This document shows, one piece after another, positions 1-6,237 of a stretch of DNA of 14,091 nucleotides (position 1 is its first letter; each line of letters starts with the position of its first letter). Position numbers and translations under genes: made by a program. The stretch comes from Planctomycetota bacterium (lineage in GTDB: Bacteria; Planctomycetota; Planctomycetia; Pirellulales; Thermoguttaceae): contig JAJYGU010000156.1 of the NCBI GenBank assembly GCA_021784975.1, positions 1-14,091 on the forward strand. The letters are read 5' to 3'. Under the pieces are notes generated by a model. That model saw only the letters and a program-made list of their open reading frames with translations. It ran no database searches and was not told the origin of the DNA.

Positions 1-264
1 GATCTCGTCCTGAATCTCGATGCGGATTTTCTGGGCGGAAATGCGGCAGCGAAACCGCACGCGTTTGGCCGGGTCCAGCTTGTTGCCGTGAACGACGGCG
101 TTGACCAGGGCCTCGTCGGCCGCCAAATGGACGGCAAAGACTTCGCCGGTAGGCCACTGCTGCAAAGCCAGATGGGCCAGCACCTCTTCGAGAATCTTCC
201 GACCGGCCTCAGTATCGCTGGGAATCGTCCGGTCGCACCCCCAGATGCAGGTTTCTTCAAGCAT
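1..264 (-). CDS. RsbW-like anti-sigma factor / ATP-binding serine kinase, C-terminus cut by window edge
   Basis: This is the first 88 codons of a gene that runs off the left edge. The visible protein begins MLEETCIWGCDRTIPSDT and contains FAVHLAADEALVNAVVHGNK at about residues 43-62. That segment is the N-box of the GHKL/HATPase fold of RsbW and SpoIIAB anti-sigma kinases (E-x3-N-x3-H pattern, with Glu, Asn and His all present). Family members bind ATP and phosphorylate a STAS antagonist, thereby controlling free sigma factor or another partner. The G-boxes expected further on lie outside the window. The start ATG is 6 nt after the stop of the STAS gene, which is the usual arrangement of antagonist followed by kinase and suggests translational coupling; I see no strong ribosome-binding site of its own. 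The family call is firm. The target, whether sigma factor or another partner, cannot be read from here. Confidence 0.8.
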   Translation of the reverse strand, partial: MLEETCIWGCDRTIPSDTEAGRKILEEVLAHLALQQWPTGEVFAVHLAADEALVNAVVHGNKLDPAKRVRFRCRISAQKIRIEIQDEI

Positions 265-270
265 AGCCGG

Positions 271-624
271 TCAAAAGGCCAGCAGCGCCTCGGCCTCGTC
301 CTTCTTGATGTCAAACAGGCGATTCAGCTTGGTAATCTCGAAGACTTTGTAAATCTCCGGCCGGATATTGGACAGCTTCAGCAATCCGCCGTGCGCCTTG
401 ACCTTTTTGTCCAAGGTGATCAGCTTGCCCAGGGCGGCGCTCGACAGGAACTCGACGGTCGAAAAGTTCACCAGCAGCTTGCCGCGGTTCTCGACCTCGA
501 CCAGGTGGAATAATTCCTGCCCGAACTCTTGGATGGCGACCTCTTCGACAATCTTATAGTCGCGGAGGCGGACCACCGTGACCTCGCCCACCTGGTTCAG
601 ATCCACGCGCCGGTATTCGCTCAT
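271..624 (-). CDS. STAS-domain anti-sigma factor antagonist (RsbV/SpoIIAA-like)
   Basis: This 117-residue protein is a single STAS domain. In partner-switching systems such proteins release a sigma factor or effector by binding its anti-sigma kinase, and are switched off when the kinase phosphorylates a conserved Ser. The motif VNFSTVEFLSSAALGKLITL at about residues 52-71 matches the strand-loop-helix around that site. By alignment with SpoIIAA the phospho-acceptor would be Ser61, the first Ser of the SSAALG loop. The preceding residue is Leu rather than the Asp of SpoIIAA. I chose the ATG at 624 because GAAGGA lies about 9 nt upstream and the protein then starts exactly at the domain. A longer reading from a GTG at 723 adds 33 residues without domain character. 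The RsbW-like kinase gene follows after 6 nt, so the two probably form an operon. Confidence 0.85.
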   Translation of the reverse strand: MSEYRRVDLNQVGEVTVVRLRDYKIVEEVAIQEFGQELFHLVEVENRGKLLVNFSTVEFLSSAALGKLITLDKKVKAHGGLLKLSNIRPEIYKVFEITKLNRLFDIKKDEAEALLAF

Positions 625-725
625 GTTGAGAGATCCTTCGACCATGGGGCCGCCGCTGGCCCGACTGCTCGACGACAGCAGCTTCACTCCGACGGTGTCG
701 AGCCTGCATTCCGCACGCACCAAAC

Positions 726-800
726 AAGGGTCAGAACCGTCTTTCCGGGGGGACTCGCGCCGCGCAATGCCTTTTATCAGAAGAACCGTTCCGACCCCTT
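726..800. repeat. Imperfect inverted repeat (arms 726-743 and 781-800)
   Basis: The left arm AAGGGTCAGAACCGTCTT and the right arm AAGAACCGTTCCGACCCCTT are imperfect reverse complements separated by about 37 nt. The element lies in the 250-nt spacer between the small membrane-protein gene and the STAS gene. It has the look of a dispersed palindromic intergenic element rather than a terminator, since no T-tract follows on the minus strand, the direction of both neighbouring genes. Only one copy is in this window, so its repeated nature is inferred. I see no gene in 625-874. Confidence 0.5.
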
Positions 801-874
801 TTCCTGTTCCAAGCCCCTTGAATGATAATTCCGCCCCACTGGGTGGTCAAGGGCTCTCCCGACCCGCCGACGCC

Positions 875-1171
875 TCACGAGCCCGGCTTTTTCATCGACC
901 AACTGTGCAGCACCAGCACGCAGCCCATCGAGATCAGGGCCCAGCCGAGAAACTCGGGTGGACGAAGGATCTTGGTGATCGGCGGCTGGTCGGATTGCAT
1001 GAGGGTCTGGGTGGCGGCGCTCACCGAGGCCAACGGATGACCGACCCGTTCGGCCAGGAACTGGGTGAACTCCGGCGTCAACTCGACCGTGTCGATGAGC
1101 CGAAACTGAAACCCCATCAACAAACACACCAGGCCCGCAAAGAAAAACTGGTTCCGGGTAATGTCCATCAT
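875..1171 (-). CDS. Small two-helix membrane protein of unknown function
   Basis: I do not recognise this 98-residue protein. It begins MMDITRNQFFFAGLVCLLMG and has a hydrophobic segment at about residues 8-24, then a polar stretch of roughly 45 residues, then a second hydrophobic segment at about 74-91 (FLGWALISMGCVLVLHSW), ending in a short basic tail SMKKPGS. This fits a two-pass inner-membrane protein with the polar middle on the other side of the membrane. The start is well supported: GGAGG stands 8 nt before the ATG at 1171. A second in-frame ATG follows immediately. It is followed on the same strand by the STAS and kinase genes, but the 250-nt gap with an inverted repeat argues against tight coupling. 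There are no catalytic motifs, so function cannot be assigned. Confidence 0.7.
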   Translation of the reverse strand: MMDITRNQFFFAGLVCLLMGFQFRLIDTVELTPEFTQFLAERVGHPLASVSAATQTLMQSDQPPITKILRPPEFLGWALISMGCVLVLHSWSMKKPGS

Positions 1172-1227
1172 GCGATGGTCCTCCGCCCAATGGCAATCGG
1201 GCTCCTCTGGTTCCAGGTGCGGCTCGT

Positions 1228-1283
1228 TTAACCCGGAGCCAACGGCGACGGCGGAATCTCCGTCGCCGTTGGCTCCGGGTTAA
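1228..1283. repeat. Perfect 24-bp palindromic hairpin element
   Basis: Arms 1228-1251 and 1260-1283 are exact reverse complements over 24 bp, with an 8-nt loop (CGGAATCT). Each arm has CCCGGAGCCAACGGCG or its complement at its core. The hairpin lies upstream of both the minus-strand membrane-protein gene and plus-strand aspS, so it terminates neither of them. No T-run follows on either strand. A REP-like mobile palindrome is the likeliest reading. The rest of 1172-1539 (368 nt) holds no gene I can support, only the aspS promoter candidate. Confidence 0.7.
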
Positions 1284-1494
1284 GCGACGCATCAGGGGAT
1301 GTCTGCACCGCAACCCGGAAGAGCCGGCAATCCGACTCCTCTCTTAATATCGAGAGGCCGCTCGGCCGGGCTTCAGCCCGCGAAACCGGCGGACGTCGGA
1401 AACCACGCCGAGCAGGACGGTGCGCTTGATCGTGCGACTTTTGCCGGACCTTCGCGCCTGGCCCGCCGCTCTTCGCGCCGCCCGCGCGGCCGAC

Positions 1495-1532
1495 TAGAAT
1501 GGGGGGTCGTCATCGAAGACTCTGCCCGGAGG
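1495..1532 (+). promoter_or_regulatory. aspS -10-like box and ribosome-binding site
   Basis: TAGAAT at 1495-1500 resembles a bacterial -10 box, with a poor -35 match upstream in very GC-rich sequence. GGAGG at 1528-1532 stands 7 nt before TTG at 1540 and decides the unusual start. The same TAGAAT hexamer occurs upstream of mutY and of glgC, each on its coding strand. Confidence 0.45.
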
Positions 1533-1539
1533 TCACAAC

Positions 1540-3321
1540 TTGTTACGTTCTCATACCTGTGGCGAACTGCGTTTGAGCCATGTCGGCCAGCGGGTCGCCC
1601 TTTGCGGCTGGGTCGATACGTACCGCGACCACAGCGGAGTGCTGTTCGTCGATCTCCGCGACCGCTACGGCAAGACCCAAGTGGTGTTCGCCCCGGAGAG
1701 CGGCCCCGAGACCCTGCAGGCCGCCAAATCGTTGCGGTCGGAGTTCGTGGTCCGAGTCCACGGCAAGGTCGCCCCCCGACCCGAAGGGACGGTCAACGCC
1801 AAACTCGGCACCGGTGAGATCGAAGTCCGGGCGGAGCGGTTGGAGATTCTCAACAAAAGCCTCAACCCGCCGTTCCAACCGACGGGCAAGGAGTTGCCGG
1901 GCGAAGACCTCCGCTTGAAATATCGCTACGTCGATTTGCGGCGGCCGGAGATGCAACGCACGTTCATCCTGCGACACCGCATGATCAAGCTCATGCGCGA
2001 CTACTTCGACGCCTTGGGCTTTCTGGAGGTCGAGACCCCCATGCTCGGCCGCAGCACCCCTGAGGGGGCCCGCGACTACCTGGTGCCCAGCCGCGTACAA
2101 CCGGGCACCTTCTACGCCCTGCCGCAATCACCCCAGCTCTATAAGCAGATCCTCATGGTCGCCGGCTACGACCGCTACCTCCAGGTAGCCCGCTGCTTCC
2201 GCGACGAAGACCTGCGGGCCGACCGGCAGCCGGAGTTCACCCAGCTCGACCTGGAAATGTCGTTCATCACTGCCGACGACATCATCGGCATTATCGACGG
2301 CCTGGTGGCCGGATTGGCCCGGCAGATCCTGGGCCTGGAAGTGCCCGTGCCGTTGCCGCGAATGACCTACGACGAGGCCATGGAGCGATTCGGCCACGAT
2401 GCCCCCGATCTGCGTTTCGGCATGGAGCTGATCGACGTCACCGATCTGGCCGCCCAGGCCGAGTTCCGCGTGTTCCGGGGCACCGTGGCCGAAGGCGGGC
2501 GGGTCCGCGGCGTCAACGCCAAGGGGGCCGCCGATCGCTATTCCCGCAAGGGCATCGACGAGCTGACCCAATACATCGTTGAAGGTTTTGGCGCAAAGGG
2601 GCTGGCCTGGTTCAAAGTCGAAGCCGACGGCAGGCTGGCCTCCCCCATCGCCAAGAATTTTTCCGCCGACCTGTTGGCCAAGATCGCCGCCCGGATGGAC
2701 GCCGCCCCGGGCGACCTGCTGCTGCTGGTGGCCGACCGTTTCGAAGTCACCTGCAAGGCCCTGTACGCGTTGCGGAAACGGTTCGGCGCGGAGCTGCGGC
2801 TGTACGATCCGGCGGTGATGAATTTCTCCTGGGTGGTCGAGTTCCCCATGTTCGCTTACGATCCCGACCAGCACGGCTGGACGGCCATGCACCATCCGTT
2901 TACCGCCCCGCGGCCGCAGGACCGCGAGCTACTGCGGAGCGAACCCGGCAAGTGCCGGGCCCAAGCCTACGACCTGGTGATCAACGGCTCCGAGGCCGGC
3001 GGCGGCACCATCCGTATCCACCAGCAGGAGCTCCAGCAGGAAGTGTTCGGACTGTTGGGCATCGACGCCGCCACCGCCCAAGAGCGTTTCGGCTTTCTCC
3101 TCGACGCCCTGCAATATGGGGCCCCGCCCCACGGCGGGATCGCCCTGGGCATCGACCGCATGGTCATGCTGTTCGCCGGGTTGGACAGCATCCGCGACTG
3201 CATCGCCTTCCCCAAAACCCAGCGGGCCACCGACCTGATGACCGGCGCCCCCGGGGCGGTCGACTCGAAGCAAATGCGCGAACTGGGAATCATCTGCCAA
3301 AATCCCAGAAATCGGCCTTGA
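1540..3321 (+). CDS. aspS: Aspartyl-tRNA synthetase, probably non-discriminating (AspRS / Asp-tRNA(Asn) ligase)
   Basis: This cytoplasmic class II synthetase charges tRNA(Asp) with aspartate. At 593 residues it has the bacterial length and domain order: an OB-fold anticodon domain at about 1-105, a catalytic core, a GAD insertion at about 290-420, then the rest of the core. Visible motifs are motif 1 around FLEVETPML (161-169), the flipping-loop TPEGARDY (173-180), SPQLYKQ (197-203), motif 2 with ARCFRDEDLRADRQPEFTQ (217-235) and motif 3 GIALGIDRMVMLFAG (533-547). Translation starts at TTG with GGAGG 7 nt upstream, and residue numbers then fit the family. His31 and the Gly in PEGTVN (Gly83) match the residues reported to permit tRNA(Asn) recognition in the Pseudomonas aeruginosa enzyme, where the E. 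coli enzyme has Leu and Lys. This suggests the mischarging type that needs GatCAB. No GatCAB gene is in the window. Confidence 0.97.
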   Translation: MLRSHTCGELRLSHVGQRVALCGWVDTYRDHSGVLFVDLRDRYGKTQVVFAPESGPETLQAAKSLRSEFVVRVHGKVAPRPEGTVNAKLGTGEIEVRAERLEILNKSLNPPFQPTGKELPGEDLRLKYRYVDLRRPEMQRTFILRHRMIKLMRDYFDALGFLEVETPMLGRSTPEGARDYLVPSRVQPGTFYALPQSPQLYKQILMVAGYDRYLQVARCFRDEDLRADRQPEFTQLDLEMSFITADDIIGIIDGLVAGLARQILGLEVPVPLPRMTYDEAMERFGHDAPDLRFGMELIDVTDLAAQAEFRVFRGTVAEGGRVRGVNAKGAADRYSRKGIDELTQYIVEGFGAKGLAWFKVEADGRLASPIAKNFSADLLAKIAARMDAAPGDLLLLVADRFEVTCKALYALRKRFGAELRLYDPAVMNFSWVVEFPMFAYDPDQHGWTAMHHPFTAPRPQDRELLRSEPGKCRAQAYDLVINGSEAGGGTIRIHQQELQQEVFGLLGIDAATAQERFGFLLDALQYGAPPHGGIALGIDRMVMLFAGLDSIRDCIAFPKTQRATDLMTGAPGAVDSKQMRELGIICQNPRNRP

Positions 3322-3334
3322 CCCACGAGGCGAA

Positions 3335-3496
3335 ATGCCCTATTCTCGCCGCCTCAAGAGCACAGCACGGCTGGCTCTTGACGACGATTCTGTGGGGAAC
3401 GTCGTGCCGATCCACGTGGACGGGTCTGCACCTGGGACACCCGCGACGACGGGTCTCCTGCGGACCGCGAAGCCTGCGTCGCTCGCATGGATGTAA
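3335..3496 (+). CDS. Possible 53-residue ORF just downstream of aspS, unrecognised
   Basis: An ATG 13 nt after the aspS stop opens 53 codons ending in TAA at 3494-3496. GAGG stands 4 nt before the ATG, a tight but usable ribosome-binding site. The product begins MPYSRRLKSTARLALDDDSV, ends KPASLAWM, and has no signal peptide, membrane segment or motif I know. Third positions are GC-rich (about 70 percent by eye) but less so than in aspS. The last codons fall inside the palindrome at 3469-3508, and the whole ORF overlaps strong stem-loops, so the open frame may be accidental in structured RNA. I give it as an alternative reading of this stretch, not as an established gene. Confidence 0.3.
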   Translation: MPYSRRLKSTARLALDDDSVGNVVPIHVDGSAPGTPATTGLLRTAKPASLAWM

Positions 3497-3508
3497 GCGA
3501 CAGGCTTC
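3469..3508. repeat. Palindromic element, 13-bp stem
   Basis: Arms 3469-3483 (GAAGCCTGCGTCGCT) and 3496-3508 (AGCGACAGGCTTC) pair over 13 bp with a 2-nt bulge and a 12-nt loop. An A6 run follows directly, which is a T-run on the minus strand but on the wrong side for a minus-strand terminator. It resembles a dispersed palindromic element and also forms stem 4 of the structured stretch after aspS. Confidence 0.5.
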
Positions 3509-3609
3509 CGAAAAAACCGTGGTGCGCGCGACCTTGCGGCGGGCGAAACATTCGCCGCCGATAAGGTTGCGGAGCGTCCAATCGCTCCCGGAAAAGTACG
3601 GTGTCCTTA

Positions 3610-3648
3610 GCCCCCCTGGGACACAGCCTTTCCGGGGGCCTTTTTTTT
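3610..3648 (+). terminator. Intrinsic terminator downstream of aspS
   Basis: GCCCCC (3610-3615) pairs with GGGGGC (3634-3639), and GG (3618-3619) can add to the stem with CC (3632-3633) beyond a 2-nt bulge. Eight T residues at 3641-3648 follow after one base. It lies 289 nt beyond the aspS stop, so it ends either a long aspS 3' UTR or a separate transcript. A competing pairing, GTGTCC (3601-3606) with GGACAC (3619-3624), overlaps the stem. Confidence 0.7.
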
Positions 3649-3682
3649 GCGCGCGTGGACGACCTGCTGTCAGCCGCGCCAT

Positions 3683-3704
3683 GCGGCGACGTACCGTCGG
3701 CCGC
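3683..3704. other. Stem-loop at the 3' end of glgC
   Basis: GCGGCGACG (3683-3691) pairs with CGTCGGCCGC (3695-3704) over 9 bp with one bulged G and a TAC loop, 28 nt beyond the glgC stop in the convergent region with aspS. No T-run follows on the minus strand. It may assist glgC transcript ending or stability. Confidence 0.4.
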
Positions 3705-3731
3705 TAAACGTCCCACGGTCCACGCCCCGCG

Positions 3732-5000
3732 CTACGACTTGGCCTTCTCCAGGAACGGCTCGACTCCGTGGGTCTTGGCGATGACCGTTACCCCCTGGTC
3801 GCTGACGGTGAAGCCGCGGCTGCGGTCCAGGTCGTGATCGTAGCCGATTTCGATGCCGGCGGGGATGTGTACGCCCTTGTCGATGATCGCCCGGCGGATC
3901 TTGGCGTAGCGGCCGACGTTGACCCCTTCGAAGAGGACCGAGTCTTCTACGTGTGAGTAACTGTTGATGCGTGAATCCGAGCCCACGATCGAGTGGACCA
4001 CCTGCCCGCCGGAGACGATGCACCCCTGGCAAATCAGGCTATCGTGCGCTTCGCCGCGGCGTGCCCCTTGACCCTGCTCGGCGAAGACGAACTTCGGCGG
4101 CGGCAGGTTCGGCTGATAGGTGCGGACCGGCCATTCGCAGTCGTAGAGATTCAACTGGGGATCGACCGAGACGAGGTCCATGTTGGCCTCGTAATAGGCG
4201 TCCAGCGTTCCCACGTCCCGCCAGTAGGCCTCTTTCTTGCGATTCTCATCCATGAACGGGTAGGCGAACACGCGGTGAGTCTCGAGGACCGCCGGGATCA
4301 GGTCGTGCCCGAAGTCATGACGGCTACCGTGCCGGGTGGCGTCCAGACAGAGCTGCTCGAAGAGAAACCGGGCGGTGAAGACGTAAATGCCCATCGAGGC
4401 CAAGGCCCGCTGCGGATCGCCGGGGAATGGCTTGGGGCATTGCGGCTTCTCCTCGAAGCCCACCACCCGGTTATCGGCATCCACTTCGACCACGCCAAAC
4501 TGCCCGGCGGCGGCTTGCACGGTGACGGGCAAGGTGCTGACGGTCATGTCGGCGTTGCTCTCAAGGTGCTGTCCCACCAGGCTGGCGTAGTTCATTTTGT
4601 AGATGTGGTCGCCGGCCAGCACCACGATATACTTGGGCCGCTCCTTCTCGAGGGTATAGATGTTCTGGTACACGGCGTCGGCGGTCCCTTGGTACCAGTG
4701 CTCGTCAATCCGCTGCTGCGGCGGAACCACGTCGATGAACTCGCCCAGTTCGCGGCATAGGTAGGACTGCCAGCTCAGGTTGATGTGCCGGTCCAGGCTC
4801 ATCGCCTTGTACTGGGTGAGCACTAGGTTCTTGTGGACCCCGCTGTTGAGGCAATTCGAGAGAGTGAAGTCGATAATCCGATACGCCCCGCCAAACGGGA
4901 CGGCCGGCTTGGCACGGTCGCGGGTCAGTGGTTCCAGCCGCGCCCCTTTACCGCCGGCAAGAATGACCGCCAATACGTTCTTCATTTCGACTGCCTGCAT
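3732..5000 (-). CDS. glgC: Glucose-1-phosphate adenylyltransferase (ADP-glucose pyrophosphorylase)
   Basis: GlgC makes ADP-glucose from ATP and glucose 1-phosphate, the committed step of bacterial glycogen synthesis in the cytoplasm. The 422-residue protein shows the nucleotidyltransferase signature LAGGKGARLEPLT (about 14-26), AKPAVPFGG with the substrate Lys (30-38), YRIIDFTLSNC (40-50), WYQGTADAVYQN (102-113), AGDHIYKM (129-136) and FEEKP, then a C-terminal left-handed beta-helix with repeated hexapeptides after about residue 310. Length and order are normal. I chose the ATG at 5000 (MQAVEMKNVLAV) because GAGGGGGC lies about 7-11 nt upstream. A reading from 5048 adds 16 residues outside the family, and the ATG at 4985 lacks a ribosome-binding site. 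It follows mutY on the same strand after 66 nt. No other glg gene is in the window. Allosteric regulation is usual in the family but the effector cannot be read here. Confidence 0.96.
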   Translation of the reverse strand: MQAVEMKNVLAVILAGGKGARLEPLTRDRAKPAVPFGGAYRIIDFTLSNCLNSGVHKNLVLTQYKAMSLDRHINLSWQSYLCRELGEFIDVVPPQQRIDEHWYQGTADAVYQNIYTLEKERPKYIVVLAGDHIYKMNYASLVGQHLESNADMTVSTLPVTVQAAAGQFGVVEVDADNRVVGFEEKPQCPKPFPGDPQRALASMGIYVFTARFLFEQLCLDATRHGSRHDFGHDLIPAVLETHRVFAYPFMDENRKKEAYWRDVGTLDAYYEANMDLVSVDPQLNLYDCEWPVRTYQPNLPPPKFVFAEQGQGARRGEAHDSLICQGCIVSGGQVVHSIVGSDSRINSYSHVEDSVLFEGVNVGRYAKIRRAIIDKGVHIPAGIEIGYDHDLDRSRGFTVSDQGVTVIAKTHGVEPFLEKAKS

Positions 5001-5023
5001 CTTGGACGCCCCCTCGACTATTG

Positions 5024-5029
5024 ATTCTA
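5024..5029 (-). promoter_or_regulatory. TAGAAT -10-like box upstream of glgC
   Basis: TAGAAT on the minus strand lies 23 nt before the glgC ATG, in the 66-nt gap after mutY. The -35 match is poor: TTGAGT is spaced only 13 nt away. It suggests glgC could have its own promoter besides read-through from mutY. Confidence 0.25.
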
Positions 5030-5066
5030 ACGATCTGATTGAACTCAAAAAAGGGTGTCGCGGATG

Positions 5067-6176
5067 TCAGCAGTTCAGTAATCGGCGGGCCAGCCAGCGG
5101 CCGGTACTGCTCAAGGGGTAATTGGCTAGTTCAACCGGCCGCAGCCAGCGTGTCTCCATCGCCTCCGCCCCCGCTTGGCCGTCTGCCTGAGACAGATACT
5201 CGGCCCGATGACAGTCCAGCGTGATGCGAAAGCGGGTGACGCGGTGCGAAAGCGTGGCAAAACGCTGGCCGGGCGCAACCACCGCGCCGGTCAAACGCCG
5301 GACCTCCTCGGCCAACTCGCCCCGGAGGGCGGCGGGCTGCTGGGCGTGGATGGGAAATCGCGGAAAATCCCACAAGCCGGCCCAGCGACGCCCTTCCGGC
5401 CAGCGCAACACGAGCACGCGGCCGCGACGCTCCACGATCACCGCCGCCTCGCGGACCGCTTCCGGCCGCGTTTTTCTGGTGACGGCGGGGATCTGCGGTT
5501 GCAGTCCTCGCAGATTCGCCGCGCAGAGGTCACTCACCGGACACTGCCGGCACCGCGGCTGCCGGAGTTGACACACCTCGCTGCCCAATTCCATGAGCGC
5601 CTGATTGAACTTCCCCACCTGGCCGCGCGGCAGCACCGCCTTGGCCATGGCCCAGAGCACCTTTTGCCCGACGGTTGAGGCCGGGTTGCCGGTGTAGGCC
5701 AGCAATCGGCTCAACAGCCGTATCGTATTGGCTTCGAGAATCGGCTCGCAGGCATCAAAGGCGATTGAAAGGACGGCTCCGGCCGTATAGCGTCCAATGC
5801 CCGGTAAAAGCCGGGCTGTCTTCGGATCACGGGGAAAACGGCCGCCGTGGTCGGCCAGGATGATGCGGGCCGCTTGGTGCAACTGCCGGGCGCGGCGATA
5901 GTAGCCCAGCCCTTCCCACAATCGCAGCACTTCCTGCTCGTCGGTTTGGGCAAGGGCCTCAATGGTGGGAAGCGCCGCTAAGAACCGCTCGTAGTACGGC
6001 TTCACCGTAGCCACTTGCGTCTGCTGAAGCATGACTTCGCTCAGCCAGATCGCGTACGGATCGCGTGTCCGCCGCCAAGGGAGGTCGCGGGCGTGCCGAT
6101 GGTACCAGGCCCGCAGCCGGCGGCGGAATTTCTGCCGCCAAGTGGCGTCGGGAAGTGAAATGGGAAGATCGCCCAT
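5067..6176 (-). CDS. mutY: A/G-specific adenine glycosylase MutY
   Basis: MutY removes adenine mispaired with 8-oxoguanine or guanine in base excision repair. The 369-residue protein has WLSEVMLQQTQV (44-55) with general-acid Glu47, the helix-hairpin-helix LLPGIGRYTAGAVL (123-136), and the [4Fe-4S] pattern C202-x6-C209-x2-C212-x5-C218. The C-terminal NUDIX-like 8-oxoG recognition domain (about 240-369) includes ATLSHRVTRFRI. The odd point is ILEANTIRL (146-154): the family's catalytic Asp in the ILDGN-type motif is Glu148 here (codon GAA at 5733-5735), and the following Gly is Ala. All other landmarks are kept, so I call it MutY with altered catalytic residue rather than a different enzyme. 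The ATG at 6176 has GAGGGG 5 nt upstream. glgC follows after 66 nt on the same strand. Confidence 0.93.
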   Translation of the reverse strand: MGDLPISLPDATWRQKFRRRLRAWYHRHARDLPWRRTRDPYAIWLSEVMLQQTQVATVKPYYERFLAALPTIEALAQTDEQEVLRLWEGLGYYRRARQLHQAARIILADHGGRFPRDPKTARLLPGIGRYTAGAVLSIAFDACEPILEANTIRLLSRLLAYTGNPASTVGQKVLWAMAKAVLPRGQVGKFNQALMELGSEVCQLRQPRCRQCPVSDLCAANLRGLQPQIPAVTRKTRPEAVREAAVIVERRGRVLVLRWPEGRRWAGLWDFPRFPIHAQQPAALRGELAEEVRRLTGAVVAPGQRFATLSHRVTRFRITLDCHRAEYLSQADGQAGAEAMETRWLRPVELANYPLSSTGRWLARRLLNC

Positions 6177-6228
6177 CGCTGCCCCTCTCAGGGTGATAAT
6201 GGGTCAAGAAGCGGTTCTGATTATGACG

Positions 6229-6237
6229 ATTCTAACA
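6229..6237 (-). promoter_or_regulatory. Extended -10 box upstream of mutY
   Basis: On the minus strand TGTTAGAAT has the TGn extension followed by TAGAAT, 52 nt before the mutY ATG. No good -35 is visible, which is common for extended -10 promoters. The 230-nt divergent spacer 6177-6406 holds no other feature I can support. Confidence 0.4.

Larger units (their letters stand above)
3355..3648 (+). ncRNA. Candidate structured RNA or aspS 3' UTR: chain of seven stem-loops ending in a terminator
   Basis: Consecutive stem-loops can be drawn with little space between them. (1) 3355-3380: CAAGAGC, A bulge, CAGC, loop ACG, complement. (2) 3381-3405: ACGACG/CGTCGT, extended by TTC/GAA. (3) 3434-3459: ACCCG/CGGGT, extended past one mismatch. 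(4) 3469-3508: GAAGCCTG/CAGGCTTC plus TCGCT/AGCGA. (5) 3531-3567: ACCTT/AAGGT enclosing CGGCGGGCGAA/TTCGCCGCCG. (6) 3571-3588: GGAGCG/CGCTCC. (7) The terminator at 3610-3648. The chain ends at a T8 run, so plus-strand transcription is implied. I find no tmRNA tRNA-like end, no RNase P P4 sequence, no SRP loop and no 6S-like bubble. It could be an independent small RNA, an aspS 3' UTR, or a cluster of palindromic repeats. The 410-nt gap at 3322-3731 holds otherwise only the possible small ORF and the stem-loop at 3683-3704. Confidence 0.4.

Noticed and set aside
1228..1283. Intrinsic terminator
   Set aside because: The stem lacks a T-run on both strands and lies upstream of both neighbouring genes.
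777..1313. Minus-strand open frame across the 24-bp palindrome
   Set aside because: It is Arg-rich with no motif and overlaps the better supported 98-residue membrane protein, which has its own ribosome-binding site.
2128..2895. 255-codon open frame antisense to aspS
   Set aside because: It is an antisense shadow of aspS produced by GC-rich codons, with low-complexity Gly/Val/His composition and no ribosome-binding site.
3322..3648. tmRNA, RNase P RNA, SRP RNA or 6S RNA in the post-aspS stretch
   Set aside because: No T-loop and CCA end, no tag frame, no P4 sequence, no SRP apical loop and no long bubble hairpin could be found on either strand.
3993..4760. 255-codon open frame antisense to glgC
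   Set aside because: It overlaps a gene with clear family motifs throughout. Its composition is that of a reverse-complement frame.
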